Shown here: positions 51,466-59,848 of the stretch, in pieces
Layout: every line of letters starts with the position of its first letter
How positions within the stretch are numbered: position 1 is the first letter of the stretch
Assembly (NCBI GenBank): GCA_029203185.1
Contig: CP119310.1
Location: 1,674,001 to 1,738,000 of the forward strand
Direction: 5' to 3'
DNA length: 64,000 bases
Source of the DNA: Candidatus Chryseobacterium colombiense
GTDB taxonomy: Bacteria; Bacteroidota; Bacteroidia; Flavobacteriales; Weeksellaceae
Notes under the pieces: model-generated
Told to the model about the DNA's origin: nothing
Database searches by the model: none
Seen by the model: only the letters and a program-made list of their open reading frames with translations
Program-made: the position numbers and the translations under genes

Positions 51466-52432
51466 ATGATCAAAAATTCCGTAAACATGCAGACCCATCC
51501 AATTATACCTCAGACCCTATCTCAAACCATTGGAGAGCATTCCTCACCACAGGTTCGTATTGCTTATTTCATTATGGTACACCAGCGACCTGAGACCTTT
51601 AAAGCCTTGTTTGAAAAAATTTATACCCGTGATCAATTTTACCTGATACACATTGACCGGAAAGCCAGCTCCGAAACAACGGAAGCGATCCAGGATTATA
51701 TCGTTCAATATCCGAAGTCTACATTCTGGAAAGTATGAATATCGTCTCAGGGGCTTCAGCATGATCCAGGCTGAGCTCAACGCAATGGAATTCTTACTCA
51801 ATGCCAGCAAGCAGTGGGATTATTTGATTAACCTAAGTGGCAAAGACATTCCATTAAGGTCCCAACAAATCATCCGGCAGTTTCTGACTGTCAATGCGGG
51901 GAGAAACTACATTTTCTACTACGATCAGAAATTTTACAGACCCGACACATTGAGGAGGATTCAGAATCATTTTACTGCATTGACCTATAGGATATCCTCA
52001 CTAATCTACAAAAGAGACTTTATGAAAAATGTCACTCCATACATTGGCGGCAAATGGTTTATTTTTACAAGGGAAACATGCTCTTTCTTAATCAACAATG
52101 AGAAAGTAATGGACTTTGAAGATTATTATCTGCATACCCTCCTCCCTGCTGAGTCCTTCTTTCAGACCGTTCTAATGAATACTGATTTCAACGATATTAT
52201 TGTGAATGACGACAAAAGAGCGACTTTTAATCCACCGTTGATAGGCAAAGACAATTATTACAACCAGTTCCTCAGATTTTTAAAAGAAAGCAATAGCATT
52301 TTTATTAATAAGGTCGGAGACATAACTAGTGAGCGAACAACCGAACGTATTGTTAACAGTTACGATCTTCCGTTGCCGGAAGTCAATGAGATTGAAAGAG
52401 AATTGAAAAGAGATAAGCCGGGCTTCAATTGA
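51466..52432 (+). pseudogene. Frameshifted beta-1,6-N-acetylglucosaminyltransferase (core-2/I-branching type)
   Basis: The first part (ATG at 51466 or 51487) reads VRIAYFIMVHQRPETFKALF and FYLIHIDRKASSETT, then stops at 51736-51738. The second part, in another frame from about 51752, reads GFSMIQAELNAMEFLLNASKQWDYLINLSGKDIPL and continues to 52432 (GGKWFIFTRETCSFLIN, LLPAESFFQTVLMN). Between them a third frame reads SMNIVSG. Adding one base to the A run at 51730-51732 and one to the G run at 51750-51753 restores a continuous protein of about 320 aa of the DUF/core-2 branching family. The lesion is either a true disruption or two homopolymer errors. Family members modify extracellular glycans or exopolysaccharide. 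Confidence 0.75.
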
Positions 52433-52813
52433 TCCCACAGACTTACAAGACATATGGCAATTTTTGTTTCATTCAGTACTGAATGATGTTTCGGCGCTAC
52501 TGTAATGCTTAGCAATGCAATAAAAAATGTATTACGAAGAAAGTCTTTCCATCTAATATACAATATTAGTTATCTAAAACATAAGGGTACTTAAGTATAA
52601 GTGTTTACTTACAGTATTTGTTCAAACAATCTTTGTTTTTCAATTTATACTATTTCAAAATAGATTCATGTTTTTTATTTTCGAAAAATATTATTTAATT
52701 CAATAAAATTTATATTTATCAACTTGTTTGAAATGCTGCCAAGCAAACCCTTAATTACGCTTATGAAGTTGGAGTTCATTAAATCATAAGTGATTGTATA
52801 TTGGATATTGTTT
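52433..52813. other. Intergenic region with an 18-bp palindrome
   Basis: 381 bases without a gene. It contains the perfect palindrome TCATTCAGTACTGAATGA (52469-52486) 37 bases after the glycosyltransferase stop. The rest is A/T-rich with no clear gene. Confidence 0.55.
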
Positions 52814-53188
52814 TTATTCAGGTAAATCAGATCCCCGAATTTTCTTGGTAATCACCATTCTTAATCGATCTTCATATTGGTCTGCCCACTGTCCTAAAGT
52901 ACCTATTACAGGGATCAAACTCTCACCAAACTTCGTTAAAGAATATTCCACTTTTGGAGGAACCACCGGATAGATCGTTTTTGTAACCAGTTCGTGATCT
53001 TCAAGTTCTTTCAGCTGAATATTTAAAACTCTTCGTGATGCATCTGGTATTTTCCGTTGCAATTCACTCGGCCTTTTATGGCCCTGATTAATAAACCATA
53101 GCAAACGAATTTTCCATTTGCCATACAATACTTCACCAATCAGATCAAGACCACAATTCAGGTTCGGAATTATTTTTCTCTCATACAT
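52814..53188 (-). CDS. HxlR-family redox/quinone-type regulator
   Basis: A 124-aa winged-helix protein. NCGLDLIGEVLYGKWKIRLLWFIN and RKIPDASRRVLNIQLKELEDHELV match the HxlR domain. Cys12 lies where related regulators (YodB/HypR) carry their redox-sensing Cys. The start is the ATG at 53188, after which the family sequence begins. It is divergent from the SDR operon, with a palindrome in the shared region, and is its probable repressor. Confidence 0.9.
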   Translation of the reverse strand: MYERKIIPNLNCGLDLIGEVLYGKWKIRLLWFINQGHKRPSELQRKIPDASRRVLNIQLKELEDHELVTKTIYPVVPPKVEYSLTKFGESLIPVIGTLGQWADQYEDRLRMVITKKIRGSDLPE

Positions 53189-53222
53189 AATGTAAAAGTA
53201 AGCGTATGTTCCGATTTGTACA

Positions 53223-53245
53223 ATAGGGGAATAATTTACCCCTAT
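53223..53245. promoter_or_regulatory. Inverted repeat ATAGGGG-N9-CCCCTAT, HxlR operator candidate
   Basis: A perfect 7-bp inverted repeat with a nine-base spacer lies between the HxlR and SDR genes. The 16-bp centre-to-centre spacing suits a dimeric winged-helix regulator. Confidence 0.55.
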
Positions 53246-53317
53246 ATGAATCGTAATTCCGTACTTGTACGAACTGTTTTTATAGCCCAATTTTGTCCTA
53301 TAAAACAAATCTAAAAA

Positions 53318-54109
53318 ATGGAACAATTTAATTACAACAATGAGTTATCAGGCAAAATTGCATTGGTGACAGGAGGTACAAAAGGAGCTGGTAAAGCGAT
53401 TGCAGACAGACTGCTCGAGGCTGGAGCAACGGTTATTATTACTGCAAGAAATGCACCTGAACAGGAAAACAGTAATCTGCATTTCATTGCATCCGATCTG
53501 AGTACCGCAGAAGGAGCCCAAAAAGTAATCAGCGAAGTGCTTTCAAGCTACGGAAGACTAGATATTCTAGTTAACAACCTTGGTGGATCATCCACACCTG
53601 CAGGTGGTTTTGCAGCATTAACTGACGAAGATTGGGAATCAACACTACAGGCTAATCTTTTGGCTCCGGTTCGGCTGGACAGAGGGTTTTTACCACAAAT
53701 GATCGAGCGAAAAGCTGGTGTCATTATTCACATCGCTTCTATTCAGGGTAAATTGCCTTTGTATGATTCAACATTGCCTTATGCTGCTGCAAAAGCAGGG
53801 CTGAGAAATTACAGTAAAAGCTTATCGAACGAAGTTACTCCTAAAGGTGTTCGTGTACTGACAGTTTCTCCAGGCTGGATCAATACGACAGCATCGGAAG
53901 CCTGGCTGGGCGAAATTGCAAGAAACTCAAACAGTACAGTAGAAGAAGCACAACAAGGTGTAATGGATGCATTGGGAGGAATTCCTTTCGGGAGACCTGC
54001 TGAACCTGCCGAAGTAGCCGAATTTGTAGGCTTCCTTGTTTCACCAAGAGCCAGCTATTTAACAGGAACCGAATACATAATCGACGGCGGCACAGTACCA
54101 ACTATTTAA
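53318..54109 (+). CDS. Short-chain dehydrogenase/reductase (SDR)
   Basis: A 263-aa classical SDR. Cofactor motif TGGTKGAGKAIADRL (residues 20-34), NNLGG, catalytic Ser in IIHIASIQGK and the YxxxK motif YAAAKAGLRNYSKSL. NADP(H)-type preference is not decidable. It heads an operon with DUF1330 and NTF2-like genes and is controlled by the divergent HxlR gene, a setting typical of small-molecule or quinone stress response. Confidence 0.9.
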   Translation: MEQFNYNNELSGKIALVTGGTKGAGKAIADRLLEAGATVIITARNAPEQENSNLHFIASDLSTAEGAQKVISEVLSSYGRLDILVNNLGGSSTPAGGFAALTDEDWESTLQANLLAPVRLDRGFLPQMIERKAGVIIHIASIQGKLPLYDSTLPYAAAKAGLRNYSKSLSNEVTPKGVRVLTVSPGWINTTASEAWLGEIARNSNSTVEEAQQGVMDALGGIPFGRPAEPAEVAEFVGFLVSPRASYLTGTEYIIDGGTVPTI

Positions 54110-54120
54110 AATTCTGAATT

Positions 54121-54411
54121 ATGCCAGCATATATAATTTTTACCAGAACAAAAACGCTTGATAAAGCGGAACTGGAAACGTATTGGCCATTGATACAGGG
54201 CACAATGAAAGGTCATCCGATTGAAGTATTAGTGCCATATGGCAATTTTGAGGTTCTTGAAGGAGAGCAGATAGAAGGTGTAGTGGTAGCCAAATTCCTC
54301 GATATCCAGTCTGCCAAAAAATGGTACAATAGCGACCCCTATAAGAAAGCTACAATCCACAGACACAAAGGAGCTATTTATAATGGTATATTGGTAGAAG
54401 GTATATCATAA
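54121..54411 (+). CDS. DUF1330-family protein
   Basis: A 96-aa ferredoxin-like alpha/beta barrel. PAYIIFTRTKTLDKAELETYWPLI and GVVVAKFLDIQSAKKWYNSDPYK match the DUF1330 dimeric alpha/beta family. Function unknown; such proteins ride with oxidoreductases and may act on unstable intermediates. It follows the SDR gene after 11 bases. Confidence 0.85.
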   Translation: MPAYIIFTRTKTLDKAELETYWPLIQGTMKGHPIEVLVPYGNFEVLEGEQIEGVVVAKFLDIQSAKKWYNSDPYKKATIHRHKGAIYNGILVEGIS

Positions 54412-54438
54412 CAAATAAGGATTATAAAATAAAATACA

Positions 54439-54762
54439 ATGAATTTACCAAAAGTAGTATCAGAATTAGTAAGAACACAAAATAACTTTGACAGTGCAGC
54501 TTACGCCAATTGTTTTTCCGAAACAGCCATAGTTTTTGACGAAGGAAAAACGCACAACGGAAGAAAAGAAATAGAAAATTGGATAGCAGATGCTAACGAG
54601 CGTTACAAAAGCACAATGCAGCCCCTGAGTTACGAAGAAAATGGAAGAGAGAGCATTTTGGAAGCAGAAGTTTTAGGAACTTTTCCAGGCAGTCCACTTG
54701 TATTGAAATTTCATTTTGAAATTGCAGATGACCAAATTCAAAATCTGAAAGTAACTGAATAA
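54439..54762 (+). CDS. NTF2-like/SnoaL-type protein
   Basis: A 107-aa cone-shaped NTF2-like fold (FDSAAYANCFSETAIVFDEG; GRKEIENWIADAN; LKFHFEIADDQIQNLKVTE). Members bind or isomerise small hydrophobic compounds. Third gene of the SDR operon, 27 bases behind the DUF1330 gene. A strong terminator follows. Confidence 0.85.
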   Translation: MNLPKVVSELVRTQNNFDSAAYANCFSETAIVFDEGKTHNGRKEIENWIADANERYKSTMQPLSYEENGRESILEAEVLGTFPGSPLVLKFHFEIADDQIQNLKVTE

Positions 54763-55117
54763 AAGCTAGCTAAAAACACCAATAAACAAGGCTGAAATTT
54801 TCATTTCAGCCTTGTTTATTATAATTGCACAGAAATTGATAAACCACTAAAATAAGGGAATGGTTCAAATATGGAGCTATTAAATTAACTATCTGATAGA
54901 CAATTCAAAAACTAAATTTACATAAAATACGTTTAGTTAACTACCATCTATTTTACAAGAAAAAGAACATTGAAACACGGCCCGAGAATCTGTTAGTATA
55001 TATCTTAATAATGAATTAGGAATAGTCCTATTAGATTTCTTATCTTTCCAAAGAACTTCTCAATATCAACATTGTCGGTTGCCAATAAGCCGGTTTCAAG
55101 TAGTCTTTAGCGGAAAA
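54763..55117. other. Intergenic region after the SDR operon
   Basis: Contains the terminator at 54781-54820. The remaining roughly 300 bases show no frame or signal of note. Confidence 0.6.
54781..54820. terminator. Strong terminator of the SDR operon
   Basis: AATAAACAAGGCTGAAA (54781-54797) pairs perfectly with TTTCAGCCTTGTTTATT (54804-54820). Confidence 0.92.
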
Positions 55118-55504
55118 TCAAGCAATACTCTCCTTAAACGGATTCACACTGATCTCTATCATCAGATTTTCAAAAAAGAAATAGAATCCGAATGTATTTC
55201 TGATATTTTTAGGTTCTGCTTCCAATCGTAAGTTTTCTTCCGCTTGGAGTTTTCTGTAAACATTCCAAACAGCTTCCTGATTTTCCTGATAAAATCCAAT
55301 ATGGAAATTCTCCGGGTATTCCGGTATATCTTCCTTTTTATTCAATACCTGTCCCCAAATAACCAAGACAAATTGATTGCCGTTTTCCAGCACTGCCATT
55401 TTACTGTTACGGTTTACGATTATGCTGAAGTCAAAATAATCTGCAAACAAATGCACAGCCTTATCTACATCCTTTACGACCAGATTTATATGATTTAAAC
55501 TCAT
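55118..55504 (-). CDS. VOC-superfamily (glyoxalase-like) protein
   Basis: A 128-aa VOC domain (LNHINLVVKDVDKAVHLFADYFDFS; FGFYFFFENLMIEISVNP). The His and Glu metal-ligand positions are kept in HINLVV and LMIEI. Substrate unknown. It has its own likely promoter: TAATTTTG (55536-55543, minus) with a TTG 18 bases upstream, inside the 3' end of the AraC gene. Confidence 0.83.
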   Translation of the reverse strand: MSLNHINLVVKDVDKAVHLFADYFDFSIIVNRNSKMAVLENGNQFVLVIWGQVLNKKEDIPEYPENFHIGFYQENQEAVWNVYRKLQAEENLRLEAEPKNIRNTFGFYFFFENLMIEISVNPFKESIA

Positions 55505-55540
55505 TTTGTTATCTTTTTTTATTCTATTGATAAAACAAAA

Positions 55541-56305
55541 TTAGGTTTCAGGAATCAGGTTCAATTGGATAAATCGGTCGTTTTCATTTTTATTTAAGAT
55601 CGTGGGTTTCACTCCTGCGAATTTCTTCACTTCTCTTATAAAATGGGATTGGTCGCCATAATTAAGTTCCGGATAAAAGTCGCCATTTTTCAGCTGCCTC
55701 AATGAGTTTGAAAAACGAATGATATTAATATATGATTTTAGTGATACTCCCAGCCAGGTATTGAAATAGCGATTCATTTGCCTGCTGCTCCAAGAAACTT
55801 TTTGTGATAATTCCTTTACCGTCGTTTCTCCCTTTGATAAATAAATAAACTCAAATAATTTCTTTTTACGGCCATCAATTTCCTTTTCCAGTTTTGCCTT
55901 AATAGTTTCGCAGGCTTTTTTGTAAAACTGCTCAAAATTCGCTAAATCGTTTTTACAAAATCCCCAGTAATCTGAAGATAAAATTTGCTTATTGTCCCTT
56001 AAATCTGCAAAAGACCGCTTAAAAATATATTCAGCAGCTATCGGATGAAAGCTTATGGCAAACATAGTCGATCTTGGAAATGGAGGCTTTACAATAGGTC
56101 CGGTACAGATACCTGATAAAAAAATTTCAAAATTCTCATCTTTCCCGGCAAAAAGGAATAAATCTATTTTACCGTCCGGAACGATGATTCCCTCTCTTTT
56201 TTCATCAGTATAATTTTTTACCATCCAGATACTTTCCACTATATCCGTAAGTGAATTGTCGGGTTTAAGTGATAAATACTCTAATTGATTCACATTAAAG
56301 CTCAT
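55541..56305 (-). CDS. AraC-family regulator with DUF6597-type N-terminal domain
   Basis: A 254-aa paralogue of the regulator at 13370, sharing REGIIVPDGKIDLFLFAG, FAISFHPIAAEYIF and the C-terminal GETTVKELSQKVSWSSRQMNRYFNTWLG and YGDQSHFIREVKKFAGVKP segments. It sits just upstream of the VOC gene on the same strand and may control it. A -7 box TAATTTTG lies at 56328-56335. Confidence 0.88.
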   Translation of the reverse strand: MSFNVNQLEYLSLKPDNSLTDIVESIWMVKNYTDEKREGIIVPDGKIDLFLFAGKDENFEIFLSGICTGPIVKPPFPRSTMFAISFHPIAAEYIFKRSFADLRDNKQILSSDYWGFCKNDLANFEQFYKKACETIKAKLEKEIDGRKKKLFEFIYLSKGETTVKELSQKVSWSSRQMNRYFNTWLGVSLKSYINIIRFSNSLRQLKNGDFYPELNYGDQSHFIREVKKFAGVKPTILNKNENDRFIQLNLIPET

Positions 56306-56349
56306 CTGCTGTACATCTTAATACCTGCAAAATTATAAAATAAATGGTT

Positions 56350-57132
56350 TTAAGACGAGATCTTAAATTCTGAAGGACGCATATTGGTTAATTGCAAAAA
56401 ATTATTGCTGAATGCCGATATATTGGAATATCCAACCTCATAAGCTATTTCTGTCATATTCAGATCGGTGGTTTTTATTAATTCCATAGCCTTAATAATC
56501 CTCAACATTTTTATATATTGAATGAAAGTGATGTGGAGTTTTGTTTGGAATAATCTGGTCAGACTTCTTATGCTCATTCCAGATCGCTTTGCAGTGTCTT
56601 CTAAAGTGAGGTTTTCATTTAAGCGCATTCTGACGCTGTCGGTTATCGTATTCAGCCGCTGATCGTCTGTCGTTGGGAGTTGAATCGAAAACTTTTTAAG
56701 ATTTTCTTTTGAAAGCACTTTTTTTAGCATTGATAAAAATTCAAATTCAAAAGAACTTTTGTCATAATCGCCTTGCCATTTCTCACTAAATGAAAGCATT
56801 TCTGATAACAGTTTACTTACCGGATAAATTCCTAATTCATCGTAAAAACCACTTTCATTGTCTTTCGGAAAATAGATATTAATGATATATAAATCCTGCG
56901 AATTAAACATCAGGTTGTGAGGATAATTTTTGGGGATCCAGATATAATGATTGGAAGGAATATAAAAATCCTTTTCTTCTGTCTGCAGGTAAGCAATCCC
57001 GCCATAAACCAATAACAGCTGAGCTTTATCGTGTTGATGTGAAGGCAATCGCTGTTCGGTCTGCTGCCTCATTACCAAAATTGAATCAGGGTTTTGATCA
57101 ACAATGTTGATTAATTGACTGAGAATTTCCAT
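56350..57132 (-). CDS. AraC-family regulator with cupin-like N-terminal domain
   Basis: A 260-aa AraC protein. The N-terminal ~110 residues form a cupin-like sensor (RLPSHQHDKAQLLLVYGGIAYL; YIWIPKNYPHNLMF). The C-terminus is the AraC DNA-binding domain (LTLEDTAKRSGMSIRSLTRLFQTKLHITFIQYIK; MTEIAYEVGYSNISAFSNNFLQLTNMRPSEF). It is divergent from the efflux operon that starts at 57224 and is its likely regulator. The ATG at 57132 is five bases from a -7 box. Confidence 0.9.
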   Translation of the reverse strand: MEILSQLINIVDQNPDSILVMRQQTEQRLPSHQHDKAQLLLVYGGIAYLQTEEKDFYIPSNHYIWIPKNYPHNLMFNSQDLYIINIYFPKDNESGFYDELGIYPVSKLLSEMLSFSEKWQGDYDKSSFEFEFLSMLKKVLSKENLKKFSIQLPTTDDQRLNTITDSVRMRLNENLTLEDTAKRSGMSIRSLTRLFQTKLHITFIQYIKMLRIIKAMELIKTTDLNMTEIAYEVGYSNISAFSNNFLQLTNMRPSEFKISS

Positions 57133-57137
57133 ATGGC

Positions 57138-57170
57138 CAAATATAACAAATATTAGGCTAATTATACAAA
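57138..57170 (-). promoter_or_regulatory. Promoter of the AraC gene (TTTG ... TATATTTG), near-leaderless
   Basis: On the minus strand TTTG (57167-57170) and TATATTTG (57138-57145) are 21 bases apart, and the box ends five bases before the ATG. Confidence 0.6.
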
Positions 57171-57191
57171 ATAACAATAAGTCTTCTTAGA

Positions 57192-57199
57192 TAATTTTG
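57192..57199 (+). promoter_or_regulatory. -7 box (TAATTTTG) of the efflux operon
   Basis: TAATTTTG matches TAnnTTTG and faces the efflux operon; it ends 24 bases before the ATG at 57224. No -33 TTG is seen, which fits dependence on an AraC activator. Confidence 0.5.
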
Positions 57200-57223
57200 C
57201 TATTATAAAAAAATGGAGTCATT

Positions 57224-57457
57224 ATGAAAAACAACACTTTAAAACTTCATAAACGGATCGGGTTGGAAATACAGGACAAAAATTCTGATAATCAATCATT
57301 CTCTTCCGAGAAGAAAATTGATATAAATGTTCTCTACCGGTTTTTCGGCAATTACTCATATGCCGGTCCTTTTATGCTAATGATCGATGTAACGTTCGTC
57401 TTTGATGAATTGAAGAAAATGGTTAAAAAATGGTTAGCTGTTAAAAATAAAAATTGA
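57224..57457 (+). CDS. 77-aa leading protein of the efflux operon, unknown function
   Basis: A short cytosolic-looking protein, Lys-rich at both ends with a mildly hydrophobic stretch near residues 48-62. No domain recognised. Its TGA overlaps the ATG of the TolC gene (TGATG), so the two are translationally coupled. Position between the promoter and the efflux genes makes it a real part of the unit. It could be a small accessory or regulatory peptide. Confidence 0.6.
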   Translation: MKNNTLKLHKRIGLEIQDKNSDNQSFSSEKKIDINVLYRFFGNYSYAGPFMLMIDVTFVFDELKKMVKKWLAVKNKN

Positions 57458-58791
57458 TGAAATACCTTACAACAGTCTCAATTTTGTGCATAATGCTTTT
57501 CTTATGGCCACAATCTCTTAATGCACAGCATACCGAAAACGTCCAACCATTTAGTTTGGACGAAATGTGGAAAGTCGCCGAAGCTAATAATCGTACGATA
57601 AAACTTTCTGACCTAAACCTTCAACAAAGTGCATTAGAAGTACTGGAAGCCAAAGACCGTTTGCTACCGGAACTTTCGTTGGGCGGAGATGTTAAACTTA
57701 ATTCCAAATTTCTGATCTATAACAACGGATTATTCTCTTCTCCTCAGGATGTACCTGTAAAAGGATATGGTTACGGTGTAGGATATAACTTAAATTTTAA
57801 TTTGTTTAATGGTGGAAAGGACAGAAGAAATGTCGCCATAAAGAAGGAAGAAGAAACTCGAAAAGGATATGAATTTGAACTGCAAAAACACAATGTAAAA
57901 TACAATGTTGCAGTAGTTTATTTCGACCTGTATAAATTGCTGCACTTCTATGATTTTCTTGATGCCGAAATCGAAACAGAAAAAAAACAACTATCACTGA
58001 TAGAAAGTCTCCACAAAAACGGAATCGTGCTGAAGAGTGATGTACTGAGAACTTCTGTCAAATTATCGCAACTGGAACTCAATCTTTCGGAAGTTGATAA
58101 AAAGATCGCCATCGCCAAACAACAACTCAATATCCTGATGGGCCGTGAAAATGAAGCCGAATTGGCCATCAGCTCTCAGAATCTTATTGAATCGGAGTCT
58201 ATCAAACCTTCAGATTACAATGATTATTTAAATATCGCTTTTAACAATTCACCTGAATATAAGATGGTTAAGAGTGACATAAAACTAAGTGAACTGAACA
58301 CTAGACAGGTCAAAGCTTCAATTTTGCCCAAAATTTCCCTGTACTCCAATTATAATTATACCTATCCGCAGATTTCTTTTTATCCATATTCCAATGATCT
58401 GTGGGGCTTTGGTCAGACGGGAATTAAAATACAGTTTTCTATCGATAATCTGTACAAGAGCAAACATTCGATCGCCCATTTGCAGATGGCCAATAATCAG
58501 GCAAAAGAAAAGGTAGAGATCAGGAAGGATGAAATTTCCCTTCAGGTAAAAGAAGCTTGTCTGCAAGAGCAGCAGGCGCTGGAAAGTGTAGAAACAGCTG
58601 TAAAAAATATCGCGAAAACCAAGGAAACTGTTCGGGTGATCCGAAGCAGCTACCTCAACCAGGAATCTTTGCTGACCGATCTTTTAGAAGCCGAAAATGC
58701 TTTACTGGAAGCTAAATTTAATTTAACCACAGCACAAACAAACGTACAACTCACTCATATCAGACTACTGGCGATCGTAGGAATTCTTTAA
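57457..58791 (+). CDS. TolC-family outer-membrane efflux protein
   Basis: A 444-aa protein with signal peptide (residues 1-24), then the two TolC repeats rich in long helices (DEMWKVAEANNRTIKLSDLNLQQSALEVLEAKDRLLPELSLGG; SYLNQESLLTDLLEAENALLEAKFNLTTAQTNVQLTHIRLLAIVG). Trimers form the outer-membrane exit duct. It starts inside the stop of the 77-aa gene and is followed by HlyD after ten bases. Confidence 0.92.
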   Translation: MKYLTTVSILCIMLFLWPQSLNAQHTENVQPFSLDEMWKVAEANNRTIKLSDLNLQQSALEVLEAKDRLLPELSLGGDVKLNSKFLIYNNGLFSSPQDVPVKGYGYGVGYNLNFNLFNGGKDRRNVAIKKEEETRKGYEFELQKHNVKYNVAVVYFDLYKLLHFYDFLDAEIETEKKQLSLIESLHKNGIVLKSDVLRTSVKLSQLELNLSEVDKKIAIAKQQLNILMGRENEAELAISSQNLIESESIKPSDYNDYLNIAFNNSPEYKMVKSDIKLSELNTRQVKASILPKISLYSNYNYTYPQISFYPYSNDLWGFGQTGIKIQFSIDNLYKSKHSIAHLQMANNQAKEKVEIRKDEISLQVKEACLQEQQALESVETAVKNIAKTKETVRVIRSSYLNQESLLTDLLEAENALLEAKFNLTTAQTNVQLTHIRLLAIVGIL

Positions 58792-58801
58792 TACAAAAAA
58801 T

Positions 58802-59848
58802 ATGAATAAAAATAAAACAGATAAAATAATCGTCAATCTTACCAAATGGTTCGGCATCGCCTTATTGATCGGAGCAATTGTTTGGGGAATAAATTATTTC
58901 TTAAAAGGATACCGTTATGAACAGACCAATGATGCGCAGGTAGATGCGTACTTATCTCCCATCAACGCAAAAGTAGGCGGCTATATCAGTAAAATATATT
59001 ATAAAGATAATCAACAGGTTAAAAAAGGTGATACGCTTGTTGTGATCGAACTGGACGAATATGGACTGAAAAGAAATGCAGCATCAGCGGAAATGATGAG
59101 CTCGCAGGCAAAATTACCAATTCTGGCAGCCACAGAAGAAACACAAATTAAAAATATTGAAGTTATCAAAGCCCAATTGACAAGCGCTAAGGTAAGATTA
59201 AATCAACAGCAAAAAGAATTTGACCGCTATAAAAATCTATTGGCTGATGAGTCTGCCACACAACAGAAATTCGACAACATCAATGCCTCTTTATCAATCG
59301 CGCAGTCTGATTATGAGCAGGCCAAAGCTTCTTTACAGGTTGCCGAATCTAAATTAAATGATTTCAGAGCGCAGCGTAATGCCATACAGGCAGAGATAAA
59401 GATCAAAGAAGCACTGCTTCAAAGGCAGGAACTGGACATTCGGTATACGGTGATTACAGCACCTTTTGACGGACAAATTGGTAAAAAGACCATTCAGGAA
59501 GGACAACTGATACAGCCAGGACAGACATTGGCATTTTTAGTCAACAAAGCAGAGGAAAAATGGGTGATAGCTAATTTTAAGGAAACACAGATTGGCCAAT
59601 TCAAGAAAGGACAAGCCGTTTCTATAGAAGTGGATGCTTTTCCGAATGAAAAATTCAAGGGTGTGATCGAATCAATTTCACCGACGACAGGTTCCCGCTA
59701 TTCATTGATTCCTCACGATAATGCAACGGGTAATTTTGTTAAAATCACCCAAAGGATTCCGGTTCGGATCAAACTGACTGATAAGCCCGAAAGATTGGAA
59801 AAACTTTCTGCAGGAATGAATGCCAATGTTTATATTTTAAAAGATTGA
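58802..59848 (+). CDS. HlyD/EmrA-family membrane fusion protein
   Basis: A 348-aa periplasmic adaptor. One membrane anchor (residues 13-32), a lipoyl-like motif (DAYLSPINAKVGGYISKIYYKDNQQVKKGDTLVVIE), a coiled-coil hairpin (about 80-195) and the beta-barrel (RYTVITAPFDGQIGKKTIQEGQLIQPGQTL). Links the inner-membrane MFS pump to TolC. Its stop overlaps the next start (TGATG). Confidence 0.93.
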   Translation: MNKNKTDKIIVNLTKWFGIALLIGAIVWGINYFLKGYRYEQTNDAQVDAYLSPINAKVGGYISKIYYKDNQQVKKGDTLVVIELDEYGLKRNAASAEMMSSQAKLPILAATEETQIKNIEVIKAQLTSAKVRLNQQQKEFDRYKNLLADESATQQKFDNINASLSIAQSDYEQAKASLQVAESKLNDFRAQRNAIQAEIKIKEALLQRQELDIRYTVITAPFDGQIGKKTIQEGQLIQPGQTLAFLVNKAEEKWVIANFKETQIGQFKKGQAVSIEVDAFPNEKFKGVIESISPTTGSRYSLIPHDNATGNFVKITQRIPVRIKLTDKPERLEKLSAGMNANVYILKD

